Shown one piece after another: positions 27,722-36,551 of a DNA stretch of 64,000 nucleotides. The DNA lies in the NCBI GenBank assembly GCA_050954285.1, contig JBPBPL010000020.1, positions 1 through 64,000 of the forward strand, in the 5' to 3' direction. Numbering within the stretch: the first letter of the stretch is position 1; each line of letters starts with the position of its first letter. The translations under genes and the position numbers were made by a program. The stretch comes from Mucilaginibacter_A sp050954285. Lineage in GTDB: Bacteria > Bacteroidota > Bacteroidia > Sphingobacteriales > Sphingobacteriaceae. A model generated the notes under the pieces. It was not told where the DNA came from. It ran no database searches and was given only the letters and a program-made list of their open reading frames with translations.

Positions 27722-28576
27722 TTATTGTAAACCCGGAATTTCAATGCAAATTATATTATCGATCAGTCGCGTTTGACCAACTTTTGCCGCAACGAGGGCG
27801 ATAATACCTTTATTTTCAATGGTTATATTATGATCCAGATCCTCAGCATTCACAATTTCCAGATATTCCAATTGTACTTGCGGTTCGGCAGTTATTAATT
27901 CAACCGCTTCTTTTTGCAATTCTGCCGATGCTTCTTTTACATAACTATTTTTAAGCTGATGCAAAGCCCAGGACAATACAAGCGCGTGCTTTCTTTCCTG
28001 CGGAGATAAATGAATATTCCTGGAACTCATCGCCAAACCGTCCGTTTCGCGGATGATCGGACACATTACTATTTTTACCGATAGGTTTTTCAGTTCCACC
28101 ATTTTTTCAATTACTTTGACCTGCTGGAAATCTTTTTGTCCGAAGAAAGCAAAATCCGGTTTCACCGCTGTAAAAAGCTTGTAAACAATCTGCATCACGC
28201 CCTGATAATGGCCGGGCCGAAACTTTCCTTCCAGCCGATGTTCTAACGCACCAATATCCAGTTGCCAATGCTCTTTTTGCGGATACATTTCCTGCACATC
28301 AGGCATAAACAAAATGTGGCAGCCGGCCAGTTCCAGCTTTTCAATGTCCGCAACTATCGGCCGCGGATATTTTTCCAGATCGCTGGCATCCGTAAATTGT
28401 GTGGGATTGACGAAGATGCTGCAAACTACTACATCAGTTTGAGCCAATGCTGTTTTTATCAGGGATAAATGCCCGGGATGTAACGCACCCATCGTTGGCA
28501 CCAGGCCAACGGATTTGCCTTTATTTTGATTTTGCAGCTGGTTTTGAAGTGCTGCAATGGTTTTGATGATTTCCAA
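27722..28576 (-). CDS. panC: Pantothenate synthetase
   Basis: A 284-residue enzyme that joins pantoate and beta-alanine using ATP. It shows VPTMGALHPGHLSLI with the HIGH-like site, VVVCSIFVNPTQF, FFGQKDFQQ and MSSRN in place of KMSKS. The product pairs with panD downstream. Two full-core copies of the dispersed motif lie in its coding region (27928 and 28447), in different frames. Confidence 0.96.
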   Translation of the reverse strand: MEIIKTIAALQNQLQNQNKGKSVGLVPTMGALHPGHLSLIKTALAQTDVVVCSIFVNPTQFTDASDLEKYPRPIVADIEKLELAGCHILFMPDVQEMYPQKEHWQLDIGALEHRLEGKFRPGHYQGVMQIVYKLFTAVKPDFAFFGQKDFQQVKVIEKMVELKNLSVKIVMCPIIRETDGLAMSSRNIHLSPQERKHALVLSWALHQLKNSYVKEASAELQKEAVELITAEPQVQLEYLEIVNAEDLDHNITIENKGIIALVAAKVGQTRLIDNIICIEIPGLQ

Positions 28577-28645
28577 GTGTAAAATATTTTGAGTTCAAAT
28601 TTGAGCATTTGCGCAAAATATCCTGCCATGGGCTTGCACAATTCA

Positions 28646-28676
28646 TTGATAAATCATAACATAATCCGTACCTTTG
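28646..28676 (+). promoter_or_regulatory. Promoter of the GT5-like gene
   Basis: TTG at 28646-28648, a 20-base spacer and TACCTTTG at 28669-28676 match the Bacteroidota -33/-7 promoter. The ATG follows at 28720. Confidence 0.68.
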
Positions 28677-28719
28677 TTCTCTCAATTGTAAATTCCTTTA
28701 CATATAATTAACATAGAAG

Positions 28720-29544
28720 ATGAGTAAATCGAAGCTTTTGTTTATTACGCAAGAAATGTCGCCTTTTCTTGAACTTTCTAAAATTTCCGAAATCACCCGT
28801 CAGCTTCCGCAGGCCATGCAGGAGAAAGGATTTGAAATCAGGATTCTGATGCCGCGGTTTGGAAACATTAATGAACGAAGGAACCGTTTACATGAAGTGA
28901 TTCGCTTATCGGGTATGAACATTATTATTGATGACAATGATAACCCGCTGATTATTAAAGTAGCTTCCATTCCATCTGCCCGGATGCAAGTTTACTTTTT
29001 GGATAATGAAGAGTATTTTCAACGCAAATATGTTTTCAGGGACAAAGAAGAGAAGTTTTATGCCGACAATGATGAACGCATGATTTTCTTTTGTAAAGGC
29101 GCTTTAGAAACGGTTAAAAAATTAGGCTGGGCACCGGATATTATTCATTGTCATGGTTGGATGACTTCCTTAGTACCGGCTTATGTGAAAACCAGTTACA
29201 AAGATGATCCGACTTTCAAAAATTCCAAAGTTGTTTATTCATTGTATGAAAATGGTTTTACAGAAACTTTGAATCCTGCTTTTATACAAAAAAGTATGAT
29301 GAACGGCATGACCGAAAAACAAGTAGAAACTTACAAAGAAGGCAACATTTTGGCCCTTGAAAATGGTGCTTTGCAGTATGCTGATGCCGTTGTGATTGGC
29401 AGTCCTGAAGTGAACCCAGAACTGTTAAATAATGTTAAAAAGGCAGGCAAACCAGTTTTAGAGTATAATTTGACCTCGGATTTGGAAAATTTTTACAACT
29501 TTTACGAAGAAATCACCAATGAAGAATTGGTACATGTTGCATAA
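28720..29544 (+). CDS. Glycogen/starch synthase N-terminal-half protein (GT5-like)
   Basis: A 274-residue protein matching only the N-terminal Rossmann half of GT5 glycogen synthases: KLLFITQEMSPFLELSKISEITRQLP in place of the KxGGL ADP-glucose loop, MPRFGNINERRN, DIIHCHGWMTSLVP and YSLYENGFTETL. The GGL part of the donor loop is absent (SKISE) and the whole C-terminal donor-binding domain is missing, so glycogen synthesis is doubtful. The same short form next to DUF4270 and glmS is common in Bacteroidota (recalled, not checked). Role unknown. Confidence 0.78.
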   Translation: MSKSKLLFITQEMSPFLELSKISEITRQLPQAMQEKGFEIRILMPRFGNINERRNRLHEVIRLSGMNIIIDDNDNPLIIKVASIPSARMQVYFLDNEEYFQRKYVFRDKEEKFYADNDERMIFFCKGALETVKKLGWAPDIIHCHGWMTSLVPAYVKTSYKDDPTFKNSKVVYSLYENGFTETLNPAFIQKSMMNGMTEKQVETYKEGNILALENGALQYADAVVIGSPEVNPELLNNVKKAGKPVLEYNLTSDLENFYNFYEEITNEELVHVA

Positions 29545-29557
29545 GATTTAATTTTAT

Positions 29558-30988
29558 ATGAAATTTGTTAAAACAGACTTATTGACTTTGTTAATAAGTC
29601 TTTTTATTTTAAGTAGTTGCAAAAAACCGGACGCAGTTGGTTTGGCAATCGATCCAACACAAGTAATCAACGGTACTTTGCTGGATACTGTTTCTATCGT
29701 TACAAATACCTTGCGTGATGACAGTGTGATAACCAGCAATATTACCAATAGTTCAAGTATATATATTTCACCGCTTGCCTATTATAAAGACCCTATTTTG
29801 GGTGTTACTGAAGCCAATGTTGCCATGTCTATCGGCACACCCACTGCAACTGCTTTTACTAGGCCAACTGGAACTGTTACAGTTGATTCTGCCATTTTAG
29901 TTTTACGTTATACGCCACACGGATTTTATGGTGATACTACTTCTACGAAGTATAAACTCAATGTTTACCAGTTAGCCGAGCAGCCTTTAAGTCAAACTTA
30001 TTATAACACAAAAGCTTGGGCTTATAATACAGTTTTAATTGGTACCGGTAGCTTTAATGCAAGGCCAAGTGATAGTGTTAAAGTTTTGCAAATTGTAACT
30101 GCTGCAAAAGATACTATCAAAAAACTACCTCCACAGATCAGAATTCCAATGAGTACGGATTTTGTTAAAAGTAATATTTTATTAACTGATTCTTTAAAAC
30201 TAATTGGCACAGAGGCCTTTAAAAGATATTTTAAGGGTTTGTATTTAACTTTTGATAAAGCGCAAACTACTGGCGGCCCCGGTGGAAATTTTTACCTGCG
30301 GACAGATTCTTGTCAGTTAAATATCTATTATAAAAATACCAGTAGTGCAGGCGTAATCGATACGGTGATGGCATCATTTCCGGCAGCTGGTAATTTTGCT
30401 TCTCAAATTAAGCATGATTATACTGGTACCGTAATTCCGGCGGCAATTAGCAGTACCAAATCTACAGGTACGGTTTATATGCAGGGGTTAGCTGGTTTGC
30501 GTACTAAAATTGCTTTTCCTTCTTTGGCAACGGGTGTACATAAAATTATTGGAAACGCCGTTTTAAATCGTGCCGAATTAATTATTACACCGGTTGCTGG
30601 AACACAGCTTTACCCATTTTTGCCTGCACCACGTTTAACGATGTATCGGTACAATATTGCCAAACAGCGGATTGAATTGCCTGATGCAACCACTACGGAT
30701 AAGAGAACTTATACTTTACCTGCTTACCTAGCTGGTTTTGGTGGATTTTACAATGCTACTAAGAATGAATATCATTTTGTAATTACAAGTTATATCAGTG
30801 ATCTTATTAGTGGAGCCACGCTGGATTATGGTACATTTTTAGCGCCTTCCGATTATTATAACACTACCTCTATCGAATATAGTACTGGCTCAACTTACAG
30901 TGCAGGAAGATTAGTTGCCGGTGGGGATAAAACTTCTGCTTATAAAATGAAGCTGAACATTATTTATACGCCCGCAATTACACAGTAA
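29558..30988 (+). CDS. DUF4270 lipoprotein
   Basis: A 476-residue lipoprotein: the signal sequence ends LFILSSC with the lipid-carrying Cys near residue 22, followed by KKPDAVGLAIDP and LLDTVSIVTNTLRDDSV, characteristic of DUF4270. The rest is beta-rich with many Thr, Ser and Tyr residues, suggesting an outer-membrane or surface-exposed protein of unknown function. It lies between the GT5-like gene and glmS. A terminator hairpin falls inside the signal-peptide codons, so expression may be attenuated. Confidence 0.88.
   Translation: MKFVKTDLLTLLISLFILSSCKKPDAVGLAIDPTQVINGTLLDTVSIVTNTLRDDSVITSNITNSSSIYISPLAYYKDPILGVTEANVAMSIGTPTATAFTRPTGTVTVDSAILVLRYTPHGFYGDTTSTKYKLNVYQLAEQPLSQTYYNTKAWAYNTVLIGTGSFNARPSDSVKVLQIVTAAKDTIKKLPPQIRIPMSTDFVKSNILLTDSLKLIGTEAFKRYFKGLYLTFDKAQTTGGPGGNFYLRTDSCQLNIYYKNTSSAGVIDTVMASFPAAGNFASQIKHDYTGTVIPAAISSTKSTGTVYMQGLAGLRTKIAFPSLATGVHKIIGNAVLNRAELIITPVAGTQLYPFLPAPRLTMYRYNIAKQRIELPDATTTDKRTYTLPAYLAGFGGFYNATKNEYHFVITSYISDLISGATLDYGTFLAPSDYYNTTSIEYSTGSTYSAGRLVAGGDKTSAYKMKLNIIYTPAITQ
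29575..29610 (+). terminator. Intrinsic terminator inside the next gene's start
   Basis: AGACTTATT (29575-29583) pairs with AATAAGTCT (29593-29601) and runs into TTTTATTTT. It ends the GT5-like transcript but lies within codons 6-18 of the DUF4270 gene. Confidence 0.65.
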
Positions 30989-31018
30989 AATTTAAATCTG
31001 GCTCTTTAAATTTATACC

Positions 31019-31032
31019 GATAAAAACAGTAT
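31019..31032 (+). repeat. Dispersed motif copy (AC type) overlapping the glmS start
   Basis: GATAAAAACAGTAT; its final AT is the first two bases of the glmS ATG. The upstream flank TTTATACC is shared with the copy at 54489-54502. Confidence 0.88.
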
Positions 31033-32866
31033 GTGCGGAATTGTTGGCTACATTGGCTATCGTGATGCTTATCCGATTATTATAAAAGGGTTGCACCGAT
31101 TGGAATACCGAGGTTATGACAGTGCAGGTGTAGCGTTGCTGGATCAGGAACTGAAGGTTTATAAAAAAGCCGGAAAAGTAAATGATCTGGAGAATTTTGT
31201 GAAAGATATTCCGCTGAAAGGAACTGCCGGAATGGGCCACACGCGCTGGGCAACGCATGGTGCACCAAGCGACCGCAACTCGCATCCACATTCTTCCGGC
31301 AATCGCAAGCTAACCATTATTCATAATGGCATTATCGAAAATTATGCTACGATAAAAGAAGCATTAATCGAAAAAGGCCACGAATTTAAAAGCGATACCG
31401 ATACAGAAGTTTTAGTTCACCTGATCGAAAATATTCAGGAGGAAACAAAACTGGATGTAAAAGAAGCAGTACGCGTAGCACTAACGCAAGTAATTGGCGC
31501 GTACGCAATTGTGATAATGAGCAGCGAAGAACCTGACTTGCTGATTGCCGCCCGCAAAGGTAGCCCGATGGTAATTGGCGTTGGTAAAGGCGAATATTTT
31601 ATTGCTTCGGATGCCACACCAATTATAGAGTACACCAAAAATGTTATCTACTTAAATGATAATGAAATTGCGATTCTCAGTAGGGAAAATTTATTAATTA
31701 AAAGCATAGATAATGTTATCCAAACACCCTATGTGCATGAGCTGGAACTAAAGCTCGAAATGCTGGAAAAAGGTGGTTTCGATCATTTTATGCTGAAGGA
31801 AATTTACGAGCAGCCACGTTCCATCCGTGATTGTATGCGTGGCCGTATCTATCCGCAGCAAGGGCGTATTCAATTGGGAGGATTAGAACCTTATGCAGAG
31901 AAATTAAAAAACATCAACCGTATTATTATTGTTGCCTGCGGAACTTCCTGGCACGCCGGCTTAGTGGGCGAATATTTAATTGAAGAATATGGCCGGGTTT
32001 CGGTGGAAGTAGAATATGCTTCTGAATTTCGGTATCGCAATCCGATTATTTCCGAAAAAGATCTGGTAATCGCCGTTTCCCAATCCGGCGAAACGGCCGA
32101 TACCATGGCCGCTTTGGAACTGGCTAAGGATAAAGGAGCAACCATTTTCGGCATCTGCAATGTGGTTGGTGCATCTATTCCGCGTATCACAGACGCAGGC
32201 GTTTATACACACGCCGGCCCGGAAATTGGTGTCGCTTCTACCAAAGCATTTACTGCACAGGTTACGGTTTTAACGCTGATTGCCTTTTACATTGCCCAAT
32301 TGAAAGGAACGGTAAATCAAAACAAACTGATTACTTTATTAACCGAACTCAACGAAATCCCGAATTTAATTGAGCAGGCATTAAAGCAGAATAACGAAAT
32401 AAAAATCATTGCCGAAAAGTTTAAAGATTCTCCGAATTGTTTGTTTTTAGGTAGAGGAAGTGCTTTTCCGGTTGCTTTGGAAGGGGCTTTAAAGCTGAAA
32501 GAAATTTCTTATATTCATGCAGAAGGTTATCCGGCAGCAGAAATGAAGCATGGTCCGATTGCCTTGATTGATGCTGAAATGCCAGTCGTTTTTATTGCCA
32601 CGAAACATTCCTCCTATGAAAAAGTAATCAGCAATATTCAAGAAGTAAAAGCACGCGGCGGTCAAGTCATTGCTATCGTTACTGATGGTGATACGGAAGT
32701 AAAAAAAATGGCTGATTATGCTATCGAAATCCCACAAACAGACGAAGCTTTTCTGCCTCTGTTGGCTACGATTCCATTACAATTGCTGGCTTACCACATT
32801 GCTTTGATGCGTGGTTGCAATGTAGATCAACCCAGAAACCTGGCAAAATCTGTTACGGTAGAATAA
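31031..32866 (+). CDS. glmS: Glutamine-fructose-6-phosphate aminotransferase
   Basis: A 611-residue complete GlmS, making glucosamine-6-phosphate for peptidoglycan and LPS. The N-terminal glutaminase domain starts with the catalytic Cys2 (MCGIVGYIG) and has GHTRWATHG; two SIS isomerase domains follow with ACGTSWHAG, SQSGETADT and the C-terminal DQPRNLAKSVTVE. Its start codon overlaps a dispersed motif copy and a second full copy lies inside (31351-31364). No ribozyme-like leader was seen in the 42-base gap. Confidence 0.98.
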   Translation: MCGIVGYIGYRDAYPIIIKGLHRLEYRGYDSAGVALLDQELKVYKKAGKVNDLENFVKDIPLKGTAGMGHTRWATHGAPSDRNSHPHSSGNRKLTIIHNGIIENYATIKEALIEKGHEFKSDTDTEVLVHLIENIQEETKLDVKEAVRVALTQVIGAYAIVIMSSEEPDLLIAARKGSPMVIGVGKGEYFIASDATPIIEYTKNVIYLNDNEIAILSRENLLIKSIDNVIQTPYVHELELKLEMLEKGGFDHFMLKEIYEQPRSIRDCMRGRIYPQQGRIQLGGLEPYAEKLKNINRIIIVACGTSWHAGLVGEYLIEEYGRVSVEVEYASEFRYRNPIISEKDLVIAVSQSGETADTMAALELAKDKGATIFGICNVVGASIPRITDAGVYTHAGPEIGVASTKAFTAQVTVLTLIAFYIAQLKGTVNQNKLITLLTELNEIPNLIEQALKQNNEIKIIAEKFKDSPNCLFLGRGSAFPVALEGALKLKEISYIHAEGYPAAEMKHGPIALIDAEMPVVFIATKHSSYEKVISNIQEVKARGGQVIAIVTDGDTEVKKMADYAIEIPQTDEAFLPLLATIPLQLLAYHIALMRGCNVDQPRNLAKSVTVE

Positions 32867-32991
32867 AATTGGAGTAAGATATCTGAGGTAAAATGTTCAA
32901 GTAAATTTCTGATTTGCAACTTCCCGATTTCAGCTTAATTATTTATTATTGATGCTCAAACCTAATACTTGGTGCCTACAATTTCGTACTC

Positions 32992-34548
32992 ATGAAAAAA
33001 CTAATACTGTTTTTACCACTACTTTTTTTAATGAACAGTGATTTCGCCCAAAAAATATCACCCCGGCAGCAGTATCCCGGTTTGTTTGAAGCTGTACAAT
33101 TAAATAGTATTTATACCGATAATAAAGCTTTTGTTGATGCCGTCCCAAAGAAAAATCCGGCAGCAATCATGCAGGATTATCAGGTTCAAAAAAATAAACC
33201 GGATTTCAATTTGAAAGCCTTTATGGACGCACATTTTACCGAACCAACTTCTGGTAGCAACAATTATAAAAGCGATATTACCGATGGTATCCGCGAACAT
33301 ATTGAGACACTGTGGCAGGTGCTTTCCCGCCGGCACGATACCGTTTCTAAAGGTTCCTTGCTTCTTTTACCGCATGATTTTATTATTCCCGGTGGCCGCT
33401 TCCGGGAAATTTATTACTGGGACAGCTATTTTACGATGCTGGGTTTGCAGGAAAGCCATAAAACGCAGATGATCCGCGATATGGTTGATAATTTTGCTTA
33501 TCTGATCACCCGTTACGGCCATATTCCTAATGGTACGCGTACTTATTATTTAAGCCGAAGTCAGCCGCCATTTTTTTCGATGATGCTGGATTTGCTGGCA
33601 AAAGATGAAGGCGATCAGGTTTATACCCGTTATCAGCCGGAATTATTAAAAGAATATGCTTATTTTATGCAAGACGCGGCTAATTTGAAAGTTGGACAAG
33701 CTTACAAATTAACTGTACGAATGCCACAAGGCGAAATTTTGAACCGATATTGGGACGATAGCGATCAGCCGCGCGAAGAATCTTACAAAGAAGATGTGGC
33801 ATCAGGTAAATTAACCAATCAGGATTTATCAACTTATTACCGAAATATCCGTGCCGCAGCAGCTTCCGGCTGGGATTTTAGCAGCCGCTGGTTTGATGCT
33901 TCTCAAAAGCTTTCTTCTATTCAAACCACACAGCTTATTCCAGTTGATTTGAATTGTTTGTTGTATCATCTGGAAAATACGATTGCCCGTTCTTATGCTT
34001 CCACAGAAAATAAAACTGAGCAAAATTTTTACCTGGCAAAAGCAGCACAACGCAAAGAAGCCATCTTAAAATACTGCTGGAACGAGCAGGCTGGCTGGTT
34101 TATGGATTACAATTTCCAGCAGCAAAAGCAATCGCCGGTAGAAACTTTGGCAGGCGTTTTCCCGCTGGAATTTGAAATTGCCACGCAAAATCAAGCCATC
34201 GCCGTAGCTAAAAAACTGGAAATTAAGTTTTTGAAACCCGGTGGATTAGTAACGACCATCAACCGGACCGGCCAGCAATGGGACGCGCCAAATGCCTGGG
34301 CACCGCTGCAATATATCGCAATTGATGGTTTGACTAAATACCATCAGGACGATCTAGCAAAACTGATTGCCGAAAGATGGATCGAAACGAATACCCGCGT
34401 ATTTAAAGAAACAGGCAAGCTGATGGAAAAATACAACGTGATGGACACACAGCTCAAAGCTGGCGGCGGCGAGTATCCATTGCAGGATGGTTTCGGCTGG
34501 ACGAACGGCGTTTTGCTGAATTTGATGAACCGGTATCAAGGAAAGTAA
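32992..34548 (+). CDS. treA: Periplasmic alpha,alpha-trehalase (GH37)
   Basis: A 518-residue trehalase with a signal peptide (MKKLILFLPLLFLMNSDFAQ). Both GH37 signatures are present: PGGRFREIYYWDSYF at residues 133-147 and QWDAPNAWAP at 429-438, plus GGGEYPLQDGFGWTNG near 491. Asp295 in ASGWDFSSRW and Glu494 are the likely catalytic acid and base by comparison with E. coli TreA. It splits trehalose into two glucoses outside the cytoplasm and converges on the GH65-containing operon, supporting a joint role in disaccharide use. Its stop codon overlaps a dispersed motif copy. Confidence 0.94.
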   Translation: MKKLILFLPLLFLMNSDFAQKISPRQQYPGLFEAVQLNSIYTDNKAFVDAVPKKNPAAIMQDYQVQKNKPDFNLKAFMDAHFTEPTSGSNNYKSDITDGIREHIETLWQVLSRRHDTVSKGSLLLLPHDFIIPGGRFREIYYWDSYFTMLGLQESHKTQMIRDMVDNFAYLITRYGHIPNGTRTYYLSRSQPPFFSMMLDLLAKDEGDQVYTRYQPELLKEYAYFMQDAANLKVGQAYKLTVRMPQGEILNRYWDDSDQPREESYKEDVASGKLTNQDLSTYYRNIRAAAASGWDFSSRWFDASQKLSSIQTTQLIPVDLNCLLYHLENTIARSYASTENKTEQNFYLAKAAQRKEAILKYCWNEQAGWFMDYNFQQQKQSPVETLAGVFPLEFEIATQNQAIAVAKKLEIKFLKPGGLVTTINRTGQQWDAPNAWAPLQYIAIDGLTKYHQDDLAKLIAERWIETNTRVFKETGKLMEKYNVMDTQLKAGGGEYPLQDGFGWTNGVLLNLMNRYQGK

Positions 34549-34561
34549 TACTGTTTTTATA
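34548..34561 (-). repeat. Dispersed motif copy (AC type) at the treA stop
   Basis: Plus strand ATACTGTTTTTATA begins at the last base of the treA TAA. It is inverted relative to the copy at 34608-34621. Confidence 0.82.
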
Positions 34562-34592
34562 GGCTCTTTTTTTGTTTGATCAGATTTAAAAA

Positions 34593-34639
34593 TTTCAATA
34601 ATTATCCTGTAAAAGAAGTATACAGGATAATTATTGAAA
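34593..34639. terminator. Long perfect hairpin with the dispersed motif at its loop
   Basis: Two perfectly complementary 19-base arms (34593-34611 and 34621-34639; inner part CCTGTA/TACAGG) enclose the loop AAAGAAGTA. The loop and inner stem contain TAAAAGAAGTAT, a GA-type motif copy at 34608-34621. It lies between convergent treA and the haloperoxidase-like gene. Confidence 0.85.
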
Positions 34640-34642
34640 AAT

Positions 34643-35971
34643 TTACTTATTCATCACCAACTTCGTAGCCACCAGGTCGCCAACTTTTTTGCCGTATTCG
34701 TGCGCCACCATGCAGGAATTATGAAAATGCAGTCCGCCATAAAAACGTGCCCAGTTGTTTTCCTGTGCAGCTGCCCGGAAAGATGGAAACGAACGGCTTT
34801 TGATGCCAAATTCATTCTCACTGGAATCTACATAAGCCACATGATCACCAAAAACACTGGTTAAAGCTTCGGCAGCCGCAGAAGAAATAGTAGAATGGCC
34901 ACAGGTATATTCCGGGAAAGGCGGTGTTTGCAAGGTTGGCCGCCAGTCTGCATCAACATATTTATTGATCACCGTTTCTGGCCGAACCGTATTATAATGA
35001 TACTTGGCATCCCAGCATTCTATAAACCCGTCGAACAGTGCAATAGAAGTTTTGGCAAAAGCACAAACTGTTTTATCAAAATCAGCTTTAGATTGCTTAG
35101 CACCAATGCCAACAATACTCATCCAGTGGCCGGGTGGCGAGAACTTCTTGGTACCGAACTGCACATGCCCCATAACATTCAATTTAAACGGATTATCATC
35201 CCAAAAATTGGCAATATGTAGCTGCTCCGGCGTTAAATGGTCACCCGCATTTTTAATTTTCATTACCTCCTGATAATACGGACTGTTTTTATCTTTCATA
35301 TTATAAACTGGCGGTGGCGGCACCCGAAATTGTGAAGCACTATCCATTACCATTGGCCGGATAGTGTTCCAGTGCGGCTCCATCGCTTCGGCATACATTG
35401 GCGGTGTGGGCACCCACCGCCCTTCCGTATTGTCAATCGCATATTTTGGTGCGCTTCTGGTTTTCAAGTAGTTATCCCCTTTACTCCAGGCCAAAATTGC
35501 TGTTCCAACTTTTTTGGCATAGGCTTCCGAAGCCGTTTTCATTGCATCCGGCATCCCCTGACTGGTAGCCATCAGTTTCAAACTATCGGTATAATATTTC
35601 AGGCTTCCTGCGGGAAAAGTAACCGCTTCTCCAACCTGGCAAAAAGCAAGCAAAGCCGCATATGAATAGCAAATCGCGGTGTCTTTTCCAGGTTTTGGTA
35701 CGGCTTTTAAACCATTTATCTGTCCGGCCAGCGATTGATAATGCTTTGGGTTTCCAGCAGCCACCACTTCATAACCAGCAATATTCGCGTAAGCATAATT
35801 CCGCGAAGCAATAACCGGCGTAAAATTATTGCCCATCACCACATCATTAAGCTCGTGTACAGTTTGAGAATACAAGGCCGGATTATCAAAATATTTTTGG
35901 TAGGAAGTATTTTGATTGCAGGAAATAATATACAGGCTGAAAAAAATCAGCGAAAATAGGATGCGTTTCAT
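34643..35971 (-). CDS. Vanadium-haloperoxidase/PAP2-type lipoprotein
   Basis: A 442-residue lipoprotein (signal ending LYIISC, Cys18). The C-terminal half has the vanadate/phosphate pocket of vanadium chloroperoxidases and related acid phosphatases: Lys323 and Arg330-Pro331 in KYHYNTVRP, Gly358-His359 in PEYTCGHS, Arg409 and His415 in ARFYGGLHF. The usual Ser of PSGH is Cys357. It may be a phosphatase or a haloperoxidase. It ends the four-gene VCBS-GH65 operon, and such proteins often neighbour ASPIC/UnbV proteins in Bacteroidota (recalled). Confidence 0.87.
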   Translation of the reverse strand: MKRILFSLIFFSLYIISCNQNTSYQKYFDNPALYSQTVHELNDVVMGNNFTPVIASRNYAYANIAGYEVVAAGNPKHYQSLAGQINGLKAVPKPGKDTAICYSYAALLAFCQVGEAVTFPAGSLKYYTDSLKLMATSQGMPDAMKTASEAYAKKVGTAILAWSKGDNYLKTRSAPKYAIDNTEGRWVPTPPMYAEAMEPHWNTIRPMVMDSASQFRVPPPPVYNMKDKNSPYYQEVMKIKNAGDHLTPEQLHIANFWDDNPFKLNVMGHVQFGTKKFSPPGHWMSIVGIGAKQSKADFDKTVCAFAKTSIALFDGFIECWDAKYHYNTVRPETVINKYVDADWRPTLQTPPFPEYTCGHSTISSAAAEALTSVFGDHVAYVDSSENEFGIKSRSFPSFRAAAQENNWARFYGGLHFHNSCMVAHEYGKKVGDLVATKLVMNK

Positions 35972-36008
35972 AAAAATTAAGTTGAAGTAAACAGATTAAA
36001 TGGGGAAA

Positions 36009-36551
36009 TCAACTGTTTTCTTCTGGCGGGTTTTCGATCAATTGATGATAACCAAAATGCAGGACAATACTTCTTTTATCAACATAAAATTGGCGGATTA
36101 AAGCACCTGTTAAGCCAGTTTCTGCTGTATTTTTTGAAATATAAAATTCCTGTGCCTGCTTATTTTCTATTTTTTTGGAAGGATTGCTTTCCAGCCCGCT
36201 GCTCTTTTTGAAGTAATCATCGCTGCTTTTTTCCAGCTGGGTTTTATCCTGATGCTCCAGGCAAAGCAAAATCAACGTGTCTCTGCTTACCTTTCGCTTT
36301 ACGTATTTATACGTGATTCCTTTAATAACCGTTTCACCATCGGTCGGCTCAAAATCTTTCCAATCCGTTTGATAAGGCAGATTGATCGGGATTTTCAGAA
36401 TTACCAAATGCTTGTCCTGATCGCTGATTTGTTCGGCTTTCAGTTCCATGCGGCTGTCTGCTTCTTTTATTAGGTAAAAAAAGGCAAGCCGGTAGCCAAC
36501 TGTATTGAACAGGAAAATCAGCAGCAACAATATGGAAAAAACGCGCTTCAA
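36009..36551 (-). CDS. Membrane-anchored protein of unknown function
   Basis: I do not recognise this 180-residue protein. It has one N-terminal hydrophobic helix (VFSILLLLIFLFNTVGYRLAFFYL) and a charged soluble part with LVILKIPINLPYQTDWKDFEPTDGETVIKGITYKYVKRKV and a conserved-looking IVLHFGYHQLIENPPEE end. It probably faces the periplasm. The start is TTG at 36551, directly after the GH65 stop; the first in-frame ATG would delete the membrane helix. Its place inside the operon suggests a role with GH65 or the haloperoxidase-like protein. Confidence 0.6.
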   Translation of the reverse strand: MKRVFSILLLLIFLFNTVGYRLAFFYLIKEADSRMELKAEQISDQDKHLVILKIPINLPYQTDWKDFEPTDGETVIKGITYKYVKRKVSRDTLILLCLEHQDKTQLEKSSDDYFKKSSGLESNPSKKIENKQAQEFYISKNTAETGLTGALIRQFYVDKRSIVLHFGYHQLIENPPEENS

